Source: Ischnura elegans
Taxonomy: Eukaryota; Arthropoda; Insecta; Odonata; Coenagrionidae
Direction of reading: 5' to 3'
NCBI RefSeq assembly: GCF_921293095.1
Contig: NC_060251.1
Location: 63,071,585 to 63,135,584 of the forward strand
DNA length: 64,000 nt
The notes beneath the pieces were generated by a model. It was given only the letters and a program-made list of their open reading frames with translations. It had not been told where the DNA came from and did no database searches. The position numbers and the translations under genes were made by a program. This document shows positions 1 through 11,734 of the stretch, piece after piece. How positions within the stretch are numbered: position 1 is the first letter of the stretch; each line of letters opens with the position of its first letter.

Positions 1-1041
1 CTAAATATTTCATTAGCATGATTTATTCCCTGAAGACGATGATTGACAGCCACCCACGCGGGATACTGGGCCGATTGGTTGCTTGGCAGCCGACGTAGAC
101 GTCTGAGTGGGCGGTCGCGGAGGCGGTCCAGTCAGATTGGACGTCTCCCTCTCTTGCTCTATCTTCGGTCGGTGTGTGTCAAGCAGCAGCGTTTTGGCCG
201 GCAAGGCACATGAATGATTGCATGTTTCCCTCTCGTACACCGTCCCCAAGAGTGACTAAATGAGGCCGTTCACTCACACCAGAAACAGCAATTCATCGCG
301 AGAAATCTAAAGGGGAATATAAGTCATGAGGAAAAACATCTCCTTCATTCAACCATTCGCACATTATAAGAAATCGACTAATGCGACACTTTCTAGAAGT
401 TGTTGGCCTTCATAATGAAACAAAGCTTTATACGTGCGAAATTCCACCGAGGAAAAAGAAAAAATAATATTTATATAAATGTAATACATGACAAAGCTAG
501 TCCTTAACTTTAGGTTCTACTTATGTTACAGCTATGACAAAAGGGAAATCTCTCAGGTTAAAAAATTACACAGTTACATTTTCAAACAGGTCAGAAGATC
601 GTTGCAGGAATAATTTGTGACACATTTGAGATAATGAGTGAATGGTTTGCCAGGGTACCACCAAAATTAGCAATCCTAGTCACCGACCTCCATTGCACCA
701 ACCTCCAACCTAATACGTATTACTTTCTGAGTGCAACTTCTAAGTTTACTTTTTGGAGACATTTTTTCCTACCCTTGGTCACATGCTAAGTATTTGAAAA
801 ATTACTTTTTCATTTTTCATCACTCAAGCAAATACCAGTAAAATACTAAAAGTTTTTGCATTTAAATTTACACATTTTGGCGATTTTAAATAATACACTC
901 AATAATATTCCAGACGTAAAAGATTACTTACACCATTTCTCATCACTCAAAAATAATGTGAAGTTAAACTATTAAAAAGCGGAAGTTGCCGCCCACATAT
1001 CACTATTTGGATGCATCTTAAGAGTTCCGTTCCTATTTCAG
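1..1041. other. Non-genic stretch, GC-rich at its left end
   Basis: Bases 40-250 are clearly richer in G+C than the AT-rich sequence that follows. They contain several CpGs, as a promoter or a repeat fragment might, but no TATA box, exon or protein match could be supported. Reading frames here are short and look like chance. From 250 to 1041 I see only AT-rich sequence. Confidence 0.4.
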
Positions 1042-1128
1042 GGAGAACCGATCGTTAAGGGAAGAAATCGCTCACAAGAATGTGGACAGGGATTAACCAC
1101 ATGCGGACGTTGCGATGGCTGAAGAAAG
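1042..1128 (+). other. Candidate exon, gene unknown
   Basis: A pyrimidine tract ending in TTTCAG precedes this 87-base segment, and it ends in AAAG followed by GTGAGT, a near-ideal 5' splice site. Two ATG codons lie inside (1101 and 1115), both open to the splice site in different frames. A third frame reads a short charged peptide that stops near 1098. It could be a 5' UTR exon, a first coding exon, or chance. No partner exon was recognised downstream, so the call rests on splice signals alone. Confidence 0.25.
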
Positions 1129-1959
1129 GTGAGTCGCTCACCATTTATTTATTTGTTTTCATTTTATAACACCATTTTAAAATACTGATCAACGGAAGAA
1201 AGCATAAAAATGACAAAAACAATTAAAAAAACTAATTTATGCATCGCTACTTCTGACCGTAAATCGCCAGCAGGATGAATGGAGAAACTGTCGTCACCTA
1301 AGGACAACTCAAGGCGGACAACAAATAATTACTTAACAAAAGTAAGTCTACCATGATCAAGTGACTCCATGCAAGACAAAAGAGTGCATGATGTAAAACC
1401 ATAGATAATATGATATATAAAATTTTGAGCTATGGATTATAATATTTCTGATTTTCATTGATGAGATATAAAACATGAATGACGACCAATTTTTTCAATA
1501 ATGGGTGCGTGCTGTCAATAACGTATCCGCTTAAGGTAAGGGTTAAGAGAGAAGATTTTTCTCCGCTAATAAGTCGAGAAAGCAGGCGACGGATGAAAAA
1601 ACGGAAAAATACTGGTCTCCTTATTTCTTCTAACTCAATTTTAATCGACGATAAAAAAAATTGGTGAACAAAAAGTTAGGACGACACGACGCATGACTGC
1701 CTATCTACTTGTGCATAGAGTTACTCGTTCAAAAGTCACGTTATCATGTAGAACAGGAGTCTTCAACCTTTTTTATGCAAGGGCCAGAAATCGAATTCTC
1801 ATCGTCCGGAAGACTACAATGCTTCACTCCACTTTACCACCACCATATAAATAAAATAAATAAATATATATATATAATTTCAAAGTTCAATAATCATTAT
1901 CGGTTACAAAGTTCAATCAATCAATGCGATATTTGATATTGTCTATATTTGACGAGTGT
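1129..1959. other. AT-rich sequence, nothing recognised
   Basis: Short open frames (for example near 1479-1667 and 1709-1936) have no recognisable protein content. There is a small AT dinucleotide run near 1860-1880. I see no gene or element boundary. Confidence 0.4.
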
Positions 1960-2275
1960 GCCAATATATGGAATGGTATTAGGAGGTGGCGACCGACAGC
2001 TGAGGTCGTTTGCGCCATGAAGAAAGGGTAGTTTAGGAAGGGTGGAGAGAAACCCGGCGTCGGCATTAGCCTACTCTTAACGAAAGGCGCCAAGGGGACC
2101 ACAGCTTAACGTCCCATCCGTCGGACGGAGAGTTGCGCTTAATATGTTCTCCACATAACAATCAAGCAGGGATCGGACAGTCTCTGAAAATTCTCTACCA
2201 CCGCCGGGATTTGAACCCGAGCCCACCGGGTAGGAAGCCATCACTCTAGCCACCACACCAACCCGATCCCATTGT
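1960..2275 (-). repeat. tRNA-derived SINE (minus strand)
   Basis: Read on the minus strand the head resembles a tRNA. An RNA polymerase III A box (TGGCTAGAGTG, complement of 2242-2252) is followed about 35 bases later by a canonical B box (GGTTCAAATCC, complement of 2207-2217). A non-tRNA body follows, running leftward to about 1960. This is the usual SINE layout of a pol III promoter in the head and an unrelated body. The exact 3' end and target duplication were not resolved. A decayed tRNA gene is unlikely because the acceptor ends do not pair. Confidence 0.7.
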
Positions 2276-2710
2276 GTCAATATTTATTTTATGTAGAGCG
2301 ATACAATATTTTCTTTAGCCTGTAGGGGTCGCATGAAATTAGCCGGCGGGCAGCATGCGGCCAGGGGGCCGCGTGGGGAAGACCATTAATGTAGAAGTTT
2401 TCAGGTTTGTATAGAAGAAGGAATTCAGTCAACATTTGCTTACATTTCAAAATCAAAAATTTTACATATGAAGTAAAATTTCCAAATTGAAGCACAGGCA
2501 CATGTTGAAAAGGGTCCACTTATCAGTCCCCCTCTCGTGCTTTCAATCTTTACGTTAACATTTAAGGCAATAAATACATTGGGAAGATCGGAAATAATTG
2601 CATAAAACCGCGGACTGTGAAAGACCAAAACAGGCACAGTAAGAACCCAGAATTTTTATTAAATGGAATTATAATGACCCTACACAGAACAATTGTTAAT
2701 TTGATTAATA
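2276..2710. other. Spacer between two SINEs
   Basis: Mixed-composition sequence with overlapping short frames on the minus strand and no recognisable domain. I see nothing else in it. Confidence 0.4.
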
Positions 2711-2910
2711 ATTGCTGGCCTCTGCGGCGCGGGCGGCGCGGTTAAGTCCTTGCCTGCCAAATAAGAGGTCGCGAGATCGAGTTCCGACTGGATAGGTTGT
2801 CCTTATCTTGAGTTTGGTTGTTTGTGCACGTGTAATTGGTAACTTGTTGATTTAAAATGCCAATATGTGCTTTTTTCGGTAGTACGGGTATAAATCAATA
2901 ATAATAAACT
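2711..2910 (+). repeat. Probable tRNA-derived SINE (plus strand)
   Basis: A GC-rich head (2718-2800) contains a B-box-like GATCGAGTTCC at 2775-2785, preceded by an A-box-like segment around 2740. It runs into an unrelated T-rich body. It differs from the SINE at 1960-2275, so it would be a second family. The A box is weak, which lowers confidence. Confidence 0.5.
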
Positions 2911-4479
2911 GTTATGCTCTAATCAGGAGCCGCCGCGAGGACTAATTTTCAGTGTCGGCGGCACACATGTCTATTGCGATGTTAATAAGATACGGATGTA
3001 TAATATCGATAAAATAATTGATAGTTTCCATCGTTAAATCCCTTTAGCGCTGCTTTTTCAGGGAGGAAACGCGATTAAAGCCATCCCGACAGGCAAGAAA
3101 AGTAATGATGCTACGTAATAAACGTGAAAACCACGTCAGCGTGTCGTTATCCCTCTCGGCATCCCGAAAGCCATCATCCTATCTGCCTGATCTTCCGGAA
3201 CACCTGCGCGGCTGTAAAGAGATTCCGTCCAATACGAACAGGTGGGCGATTGCGGTCAATTAGGCTGTGCGTGTGCATCCTTAGCTCGTCCGCTGTACAT
3301 GCTATCAGGTCGACTCTCGCAAAATTTTATGAATTGATAACCGGAGGCTCGCGGCCTGAGATAATGCTTTAATTAGAATGGTAATTTGCGATCAAGGCCC
3401 CTTATCGCAATTTCGCTTCACCACTGCGAGAACCTCGTTGGAGAACAATTTCCCATCTTTTATGACACCCCATTGAAACTTCACCTTCGCTACGCGGTCA
3501 ATCGACTCCGGACTGATTAGAATCGCGAACCTTTTCATCGCTAGGTATTCTACCACAGCATGGATATAGTTATACTTGAACAAGTTATTGCGGTAAAAAC
3601 AACGTAGTATTTATATAAGGTATCACTTATATATGGACAAAATAACGAGATAGTCACCTTTTACTTTCTGCACTGTGAACTTTCCCTATTTTATATTTCT
3701 CAAAATCATTCTGGTCCAAATGAACACTATTTCTTATTCCAGGTCTAGTCATGTATTGATTGGAAGTTTTTTTATTCAATACAGAAGGTACTTTATTTTC
3801 GGCCGACTTTAATAAATTTATTCTATATTGAATTTAATGTATTTAAGTAAATGCGTCTGTGGTAGTTCTTTGGAATTAATTATTATTTCTTATAGTTTTC
3901 TAATTGTAAAAGCAACTAAATTTTTATTTCTGTAAAGTCTTTAGGACCTTAAGGGTTCGCGACAATAATTTTTTTTTTATTATTTTTATTAGTATTACAT
4001 ATATACATCAGTCACGGAATACGTTAAATTATTGTTGGGGGAGTTCCATCTTCTCCAAATAAAATTTTACAAAACGCTCAAAATCAAGCGGAGTGGCTAA
4101 GGATGAAGACGCAAATAGTATTGCAAATCGGGCACTGTCCATTAAAAGGTGAGCCATAACCTCTGATTTCTGGGACGAAGGAATGGATAGCCTCCCCCAA
4201 AATGATGCTAGAGGGCAATGCCCTCATTCTTCCACCCCGTAGTTGCACCCCTGAATATTAGCGACACCCTAGCTGATTAATATGGCATTATCATTTAAGG
4301 CAAGATTACACTACCAAAGCATGGGTAGATTGATGCCACAATAAAAATTCCGATTACATGAGTCAATTTTCAGCACTTTCCTGTTACGAGAAAAATAAAC
4401 AAGACAGCACTCGAGTGACTCCGACTCCGTGGGATTCCTTAATCGTTGAAATATATCTACTTTCATATAAATCGCCAGG
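2911..4479. other. No recognised gene; one unexplained minus-strand ORF
   Basis: A minus-strand frame at 3392-3583 (63 codons) has a protein-like composition, with alternating hydrophobic and charged residues and the segment DGKLFSNEVLAV near its end. I do not recognise it, and it has no visible start context or splice partner. A plus-strand frame at 3124-3372 is GC-rich and unremarkable. The rest is AT-rich, with a poly-T run near 3970. Confidence 0.3.
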
Positions 4480-4690
4480 ACAAAAAATTACTCCTGACCG
4501 GGAATCAAACCACGGACCTGCACATTTCCGGCCCAGTACCCCATCCAGGTTCCTGCATTCCCTTGGAAATAAAAAGTATCAAAATACCAGATTAACGTAG
4601 TGGTCAGCACAGATCAGCAAATATCAAAGGCCCGTGGTTCGATCAACTTTTTTCCCACGGAAATTCATTGGAATTTCGCCGCCATTTGTG
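4480..4690. repeat. Two tRNA-like SINE heads in opposite orientation
   Basis: On the minus strand a B box GGTTTGATTCC (complement of 4501-4511) lies in a tRNA-like stretch extending to about 4560. On the plus strand an A-box-like GTAGTGGTCAGCAC (4597-4610) is followed by GGTTCGATCAA (4636-4646). The two heads therefore diverge from about 4575. They may be two independent insertions or one rearranged SINE. Confidence 0.5.
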
Positions 4691-5899
4691 CGTCAGATTT
4701 GAAAGATATCACATACGAATTGAGATTAAACGAATAATCTAGATTATGATCATATCGATATATCATGGAAAATCATGGTAATAATACAACTCAAAGATAA
4801 CTAATACTTTTTTATCGAAGCAAAACCTCAGAAGTGCTTACTCTCATCACACAATGGTAAGAATGTAAAAGCACAATTTCGTGTTCGTTCTACTCGTGTC
4901 GGAGTCATTTCACGTTCCTTTTGTCTTAAATACCTACATTTGAATAAGGACACCAACATATCCTCATTCATCCTGATAGAATTCTTTAAGTTAATCGCAT
5001 CGCCCACCTATAAGTCTGAAGAGTTTTTCTATTTTCACCTTCCAAGGCCGGATCCACTATTGCCTTTGCCTTCTTTCATATGGATCATTCATTTTTCGCA
5101 CCCTGCCCAAGCAATGGGGTCATGCACTCTGAACCGAAACCATATATCATTAAAATAATTAGAAGGTGGAAGGGAAAGATAGGTAACGTCGAAAAAAACT
5201 TCTTCATTGATTCATTCTCTCATAAATTTGAAATAAATAAAAATAAAATAAAAATGAGTGGAAACCTAATCCTGATTTAAACTAGTTTCCTTACCTTATT
5301 AGAGAAGATCAATAAGACAGCCAAAATATATCTTTCTATATTTTTTAGTAGACCTTTCCGAATTACCTTTTCCCGAGGCAGTTCCAATCCGCATCCAATG
5401 TAACAGCCCATTAAAGACCTCGGAACGTAAAAAATTAGGCATACCATTGCCAGAGTCATTACTTATTTGAAATGTATGGTACCTCACGAGTAAACGTAGG
5501 CAAAATCTCCAACAGTAGAGAAACTTCACAGCTGCTAAAGTTGCATTGTCCAACTTTTCCTATGCACTCAGGGCTAATAGGACTTGAAAAATCGACTAAT
5601 TTTAAACACATTTTCTTCTCTGGCTCGAGAGATATATTCGCACACTGAAAGCGTCAGAAAAAATACTGAATGCTTCACAGCAGCAGCGGTAGCAAAACGC
5701 TCGCTCAAAATCCATCCTTTCATATAGTATCGTAGTAACTTTATATTATTGTCTAAATACTTATAACAAGTATTTTGACTTCAGGGAGCAGTACTCAACC
5801 GAATCCAATGGGATGTTTCCAATTATAAGTTATACCGTTATAAACTCCTCCCTCCACTTAGGCAACATCGTTTCATTTCTTGCTAGGTATACAATCATA
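4691..5899. other. AT-rich sequence, nothing recognised
   Basis: Frames at 4940-5158, 5080-5280 and 5299-5553 overlap one another on both strands and show no family resemblance. There is a simple A/T-rich tract at 5235-5260. I see no element boundary. Confidence 0.4.
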
Positions 5900-6159
5900 C
5901 AGTTGCGCCGACTCCATGGGGCTTGAGGGGGCCCGATCCCCCTCAAAAATTCGTTATGGGTGTAAGGAAAAAATGTGTCAGGCTTGTCGATTTTCCCCTG
6001 AGTTTCCAGATATCGAGATTCGAGTTATCATGGTTCTAATGTTGATCATATGAGTCTTCTAAAATGCTTAAAAAACTTAAAACTCAATACTTATGAAATC
6101 TCCCCGGCAAGATCCCCGGTATGGGCCCCCTCAATATTTTTTGTTTGTCGGCATCCTTG
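5900..6159 (-). mobile_element. hAT-type MITE, family 1, copy A (260 bp)
   Basis: The ends are inverted repeats related to CAGGGGTGCCGACT: CAGTTGCGCCGACT at the left and the complement of CAAGGATGCCGACA at the right. It is flanked by near-identical 8-bp duplications, CAATCATA at 5892-5899 and CAATTATA at 6160-6167. Eight-base duplications and CAG-starting ends are typical of hAT elements. At 260 bp it has no coding capacity and would have moved using a transposase from elsewhere. Orientation is opposite to copies B (10627) and C (31199), which are the same length. Confidence 0.88.
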
Positions 6160-8218
6160 CAATTATACACAATTGAAATAACTAATATTTAATTCCACAC
6201 CTCATTTGAATTCGATGGAGGTTTCTCCTTATAATTCCATCATCAGGGTACTGCATGATATAATGGTATTATGTTTCCATGTTATACCGAAACCTAAGTT
6301 GAATTGAAAAGAAGTGTGGACCAAAATCTAAGTCAGTTTCATTTTTGTATCATGAAGAAACTCCAGAGATTTTCGCCGGATACGATGTCCTATATCCATT
6401 ATCATCATCAAATGGTTTTCTGCCCTTCACTAACAGGTCCACGATACAAAAGCCGTTTCCACCTCATTCTGTCCTAGGCCTCCTCTTTAGTTTCCCGTTA
6501 GCTTCTTCCTAACCTTACCGCGTTTGTCATCTAATAAGAGTAATAAATTAGCGTATATCCAATAAGAGTAATAAATTCACCATCGGGTTTTGCGTTTTGA
6601 GATCGGAAAACATTGAGGCGAGTAAATCATATTCATTTGTCTTCAGTAAAGAAAATTTATTGCATCACCGATTTCGATTTTCCCACTTAACTATCATGAA
6701 CATATCGTAATTATCGAATGTTTCAAAGAACACTACTTGATATGAGGAAATTCGAGATATTAAATCGGATAATTTATTATCATAAGGAAATTAATCGAAA
6801 CTTAATATATCCAGCTCTTAAATCTTAGCAGAAAAAAACGAGTTGCAGTTCGCAACCTGGAAGAAGAAGAGGTCAACTGCGTGTCTCAGATGTGAGATAC
6901 CTCATGCATCTCCCGGAGTGTGGAGATTATTCTAAACGGGTAGGCGAAAAGTAAACAGTGCTTGGCTTGCTTATCTCGTTTCCGAAGATATATTCAGCAT
7001 AGCAAACAGATATGGGACTCATTATAAATTAATGTGAGATCATCTCGTGTTTGTTTGGTATCTGGAAAACCCCTGACCCCGCAAGAACGCAGGATGACCC
7101 GTAATTCACGGCCGTCTATTTGCGATTCAGAGATAGCTACGCCAATAATAACATTCTGCACGTGTTTCTTCCTTCGTCGTAGCAGCTGAATCCGACTGCT
7201 TAAACATCTAAGGCATATCAGCTCGAGACGAAATAAATGCAATATGCAGAGCATTAAAATCTGCTCGTCCTAAATTGCCTTATTGACTGTCAATAAAAAA
7301 AATTGAGATTCCAATGCCATCTTTCTCGGATACATCATTTTATAATAGGTACGCTTCTCTTACATCGACGCTTATTTATGCGCAGAGTAAATGTAGATTG
7401 TAACTAGAATATGAATGTTGTTTTAGCAAAACTTGTCAAGACACGTTATAACTAAATGCAGAGTACGGTGGCCAAACGAGTAATGTTGGATTATTGATCG
7501 TAGAGTTCCGGGTTCCACTTCGTACATCCCAAAGCAAAAAAAAAACCCTAAGTCGAGGTGAATTAATGAAAGTCCCTCTCCGTTACCGAGAAATGGAAAC
7601 TTAATAATAACTAGGCGACACACATTCTGGAGGGATGCAACACTTCCAGCAATCTTACGTCTAAACTAACTGACAACATTTCACAGAGGACCTTAAGAAC
7701 GAGACTTTAACATTGGATTTTACAATATCTAAGTATAGTTCTCATTTTTATTTTTACATGATGTTCCAATGATTTCGACTGTGCAGTAAAAACTTTATGT
7801 GAGCATGTTCGTCAAAAAATGGTCGCATAACTGACAGTAAATTTGTTCCTGAAGCACGATGATATTTATATGCCATAGTGAAAACGAAATTCACGTAATA
7901 TACTCGTAGTGGCTATTCTTAAAAAAGATTCCTCATATGCAATTGCACAATTTATTTATCGTCAATATGCATTGGATGAAAGGAGTTGATAAATTAGATT
8001 AGAATTGTGCGTCGATGGCAGAATTCGATGGCGACGAAGTCCGCAGGTAATTTTTACGGCGTACGGGAAGCGCGGCACATCTAATTGAGATTAAATTATT
8101 CAAAAATATAATATGACATTAATGTTTAATTGAATGAGTAAATAATTTTCGGAGACTCGCGATATTATTTTGATAAATTGAGTTTTTTCTCTCTTGTCCT
8201 CTATATTTAATATTTAAT
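6160..8218. other. No recognised gene; possible SINE relic near 7.45 kb
   Basis: Around 7445-7530 a tRNA-like stretch with a degenerate B box (GGGTTCCACTTC) is followed by a run of A, suggestive of an old SINE. The minus-strand frame at 6994-7254 (86 codons) has a basic, mixed composition and no recognised domain. The remainder is AT-rich. Confidence 0.35.
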
Positions 8219-8642
8219 CAGCGTCTTGGAGTGTAGGTCTTGATAAATTTTAAATGCTATTATTTGTCAACGTTTCGGTGTATTTATAGTATTTCTACAC
8301 CTTCATCAGGCCTTGGAATGAAAATGAGTACATAATTTTGGTTATTTGATTAATTTAAAAATTATAGGTAACCATGAACAAAATTATATTAGCTATCAAC
8401 AATAAACAACGCAAAAATATATTCCAAGATTCTAGTCTCTTCTTTTAAATTAATTTAAAACTGTTTTTGTCTCTTTTTAATTTTATTTCTGTAAAAATAT
8501 TCTTATAACCATTTATGCTGTTTATGTACCAAAATTATGTACTCATTTTCATCCCCTAGCCCTGATGAAGGTGCATAAATAATCCGAAACGTTTGCAAAG
8601 AATCGCATTTAAAATTTATCAAAACCTACACTCAAGACGTTG
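8219..8642. mobile_element. Inverted repeat with hammerhead-like motifs (Penelope-like remnant?)
   Basis: Two arms of about 110-120 bp are inverted copies of one another: 8219-8345 and about 8525-8642. Each arm carries CTGATGA followed by GAAAC. In the left arm (minus strand, 8271-8309) these flank a perfect 6-bp stem, GGTGTA pairing with TACACC. This matches stem II of a hammerhead ribozyme except for one extra A after CTGATGA. The right arm has CTGATGA at 8562-8568 and GAAAC at 8586-8590 with a weaker stem. Hammerhead motifs are known in Penelope-like retroelement ends. Stems I and III are not convincing here. A related copy lies at 13300-13500. Confidence 0.5.
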
Positions 8643-9927
8643 AAGAAATATATTATATTACTTCCTGCAAACTGCGCGGCATCGCGGCCTGTACTAGATA
8701 TTGGTGTCGGCGATGCGCCGGTATATACCGATTATTTACAAGCCTCGAAAGGTTAACAAATGAAGTACGCAACTTTCCTTCTACCCTTTCTTGATTGCCA
8801 CACTATGACAAGACCCTAATTATAATGTGCAACATACGCAAGGCAAGACCCTTAATGGCTCCTTCCCTTGAATCAGTGTACTGGGTAGACGACGCGACAG
8901 AGGACAGGGATTTCCAGCAGCAAGACCAACACCCTAATTCGACGCTCCACTGACTGGCGCCAAGGGCTTGGCGCCGCCGTTGAGCATCTGTCACCGGAAT
9001 TTCCAAGTCGTTTTCCCTGATCTGACTTCGATTGTAATATAAATACCCTTGCCAACCTAATCACTCACATTCCGCACTTGCTTCAAACCTTACTAATGTA
9101 TAGGTATTCCCCCTAATATCAAGAATTTCGAATTTTCGGAGCATCGTTATTTCCTGTTCACTCGATCAGGAATCGCGGAGACTGACAGTGAGTGACGCAA
9201 GTGATGCGTTAAGGGTGAGAAGAAAAAAATCAAGCACTCACTCACAAATTGTATTTCAGAAATACACGGCACCTATGTATACTTGCTAAGCCATTAACAG
9301 GTGTGCAATCTGGTACATAAAAATGTACGGCGTTTTTTTCAAAACTTAAAATAAATCGTTCCATGTTTTCAGTCACTGCATCAGTTATTAGTGCAGTTTG
9401 AGAAAAAATTAGCTTCACTTTTTAATCGCCCTTCCACGCTCCTAAAATAATCAATGATTTCACCCTCTTTCATCGCTTGGTTCCGAAGATAAGCAGACAA
9501 AACAACATGATCGGCCGTATCGTGAGAAATGATGGCCAGAGGAAGACAAGGGACAAGTAGATGCTAGGAATGGAAAATGAAAACCTAGAATAAAACAAAT
9601 GGAAAAGGTAAAGAAGGATGAGAAATAGAAGAAAAAGATAGACATTCCTGGCTACCCTACTGCATTAAAAGTGTTCTTCCATTAAAATTCTTCCCCAAAC
9701 GCAGGCATAAATAAATCGAAATACGATAGCTCAGGAAAAATGTGAGTACCGTAAAAAAATGAATACTTATTTTTTTGTGAGAAATTTTAGCTCTCACATT
9801 AATTTTATTTGTGTTGTAGTCTTGTGCTTCATTGAGCGATGCATGCTTGGTGTGGGCCCTCATCACCTGCTAAAATACGTACGTGTTATTCTTATTATAT
9901 TTTTTTTACTACGAAGTGGGCAAGCGG
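8643..9927. other. Non-genic stretch with a short perfect hairpin
   Basis: A perfect 9-bp inverted repeat (GGCGCCAAG, two-base loop) lies at 8956-8975 in a locally GC-richer segment (8820-9030). Short minus-strand frames there are unrecognised. The remainder to 9927 is AT-rich with no supported feature. Confidence 0.35.
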
Positions 9928-10130
9928 CCAAGGGAGTACCCAGGATCAAAACTGGGGGGAAAGCCATGGTTGTTTAAGTTGTAACATGGAAAAGGTGAAT
10001 GAAACCAACATTTTACAAAAATTATAACAGCGCTCCATTAGTTTTTTAAAATTATTTGTTCGAAAAAAATGATTTTACTCACTTTGTACTAATATCATTT
10101 TTCGTGGGTTTAAAGAAAATTTCCATGCCA
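9928..10130 (+). mobile_element. MITE family 2 fragment, copy A
   Basis: Begins GGGAGTACCCAGGATC, then a G-run and AAGCCATGG. It ends with a TCGTGGGTTTAAAG block near 10107-10125. The same start, G-run and end block recur in reverse at 27815-27975, which identifies a repeat family. No clean inverted ends or target duplication were found, so the superfamily is unassigned. Confidence 0.55.
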
Positions 10131-10539
10131 GGGGAATATCTTTACACTCTCTTCCATTCCTTTTCAAGGGTTAATTTCACCCCCTTCATTTCTACTGATC
10201 AGTTCCTTTATAATCGTATTTTTTTATAAATTCCCCGGTAAAAAGTTATGAAATATTTATTGTTTACATGCATAATACCTTTACCGATTCATTCCATCAT
10301 GATATATTCACAACGAGCCATTCAAAGTATTCTTCCATATACTCTAGGGATAGTAGGGATTACCTATAGTAGGGATTAATGAACGAAATGCAATAAATGA
10401 AAAAAGTGAATATCTTAAAAAAAGAATTGTTATTTTTTCCATAAACAAAGAATACACCAGTACCACAAATAGTCAATTCCTACTACTACAACGCAAAATA
10501 TTATATTTAAATCAGGATCATCAAATCGATAATCTGGGA
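10131..10539. other. AT-rich sequence, nothing recognised
   Basis: No reading frame or repeat could be supported apart from a short direct repeat of TAGTAGGGATTA around 10350-10378. Confidence 0.4.
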
Positions 10540-11225
10540 GACTCATTAAGTTAAAGTTAAAATTTATACGAAAATGGTCGGAATGGATTATCTTTTTAAG
10601 CTCTCCATCAGAACGAATAATAGAAGCAGGGGTGCCGACTTATAAAAAATATTGGGGGGGCCAAACCGGGCATCTTGCCCCGGGAAATTTTATAGGTAGT
10701 GAGTTTTAAGTTTTTTAAGCATTTTAGAAGAGTTATTTGATCAACATTAGAACCCTGATAACTCTAATCTCGATATCTGGACACTAAGGGGAAAATCCCC
10801 AAGCCTGACACACTTTTTCCTCACACCCAAAACGAATTTTTGAGGAAGCTCGGGCCCCCTTATGCCCCATGGAGTCGGCACCACTGAATAAAAGTTCTAT
10901 TGTATGTAGACTGATCACTCAGCAGTAGAACTTCACTCAATACTCGAATCAAGCCTTCGCAATTTATCCACCCTAGCACGCAATTTTTATCCAAGATTTG
11001 TTTACATAATTTGTATTTTATCGACTCACTCTACCATGAGGGTTAGTTAAGTGTTAAAATTTAGAAGAAAACGATCGGAATGGATTATCTGTCTAGGCTC
11101 TCTTCTCTATTCGAACGGATAAAAGAAGTTCTAGTTTTTGAAGACTAATCACTCTGCATTGGAGCGTCCATCAATACTTAAATCCAGCAATCATAATCTA
11201 TCCACCCTAGTTCGCAATCACCGAG
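10540..11225 (+). repeat. Tandem duplication, one copy carrying a MITE
   Basis: Bases 10540-10626 plus 10887-10995 match 11035-11225 along their length. Shared landmarks in order are GGAATGGATTATCT, a shared AAAGTTCTA-like block, ACT.ATCACTC and TTATCCACCCTAG. The unit is about 190-200 bp. The first copy is split by the 260-bp MITE at 10627-10886 and the second copy is not, so the duplication probably predates the MITE insertion. Confidence 0.75.
10627..10886 (+). mobile_element. hAT-type MITE, family 1, copy B (260 bp)
   Basis: Terminal repeats CAGGGGTGCCGACT (left) and the complement of CAGTGGTGCCGACT (right). Flanked by 8-bp duplications AATAGAAG (10619-10626) and AATAAAAG (10887-10894). 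Same length as copies A and C. A paralogous uninterrupted version of its target lies about 220 bp downstream near 11125. Confidence 0.9.
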
Positions 11226-11731
11226 CGACCGATGACGGCGTATAGACAGGAACGGGGGGTGTTGAACCCCCCTGGATGTATCGTGAGGCCGCGTGTGTCC
11301 GCGAATGAAATGACAGAGCAGCAGAACCTCGAGTGACGGGCTGCATGCATCGAGGGCAATAAATAATTTTCGTTGCGCGGGGCGACGGTGCAGATGGGAC
11401 GGAGGAGGAGGAAGCTCTATCACAGGACGGGGGAAGGGGCACGCGAGCGGATGGCCAGAAGGACGCGTCGCGGGGATCATGCCTCGTCCGGCCAATTAAA
11501 GGACATGAGACCGGAGAAGAAGGCGAAGGAGAAGACGGATCGTGAGAGGGGTAGGGAGGAGCACGTGTTTGAGAATGGGTCGACCCCGGCTGATTGCCTC
11601 ACATGCTAAGTGGGAAGAGCGAAGACTCTACATGCATACATCTTCCACTTTTGGTCCATGCGGCGGTCTCGAAGGAAAGGGGGGAAATGGCCACTCCCAA
11701 CTAAATCGACTAATCATATCATACGGCCATG
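11226..11731. other. GC-rich segment with overlapping open frames
   Basis: Bases 11230-11580 are GC- and purine-rich, with open frames on both strands (11178-11495 minus, 11373-11609 plus). Their peptides are low-complexity Arg/Gly/Glu or Pro/Ser-rich and are probably a compositional effect. No domain was recognised. Confidence 0.35.
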
Positions 11732-11734
11732 TAA

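Noticed and set aside
2180-2275. A functional tRNA gene
   Set aside because: A and B boxes are good, but the acceptor stem does not pair and a long SINE body follows.
2077-2280. Minus-strand ORF over the tRNA-like region
   Set aside because: It lies wholly within the SINE body and includes the A and B boxes, so it is a repeat, not a gene.
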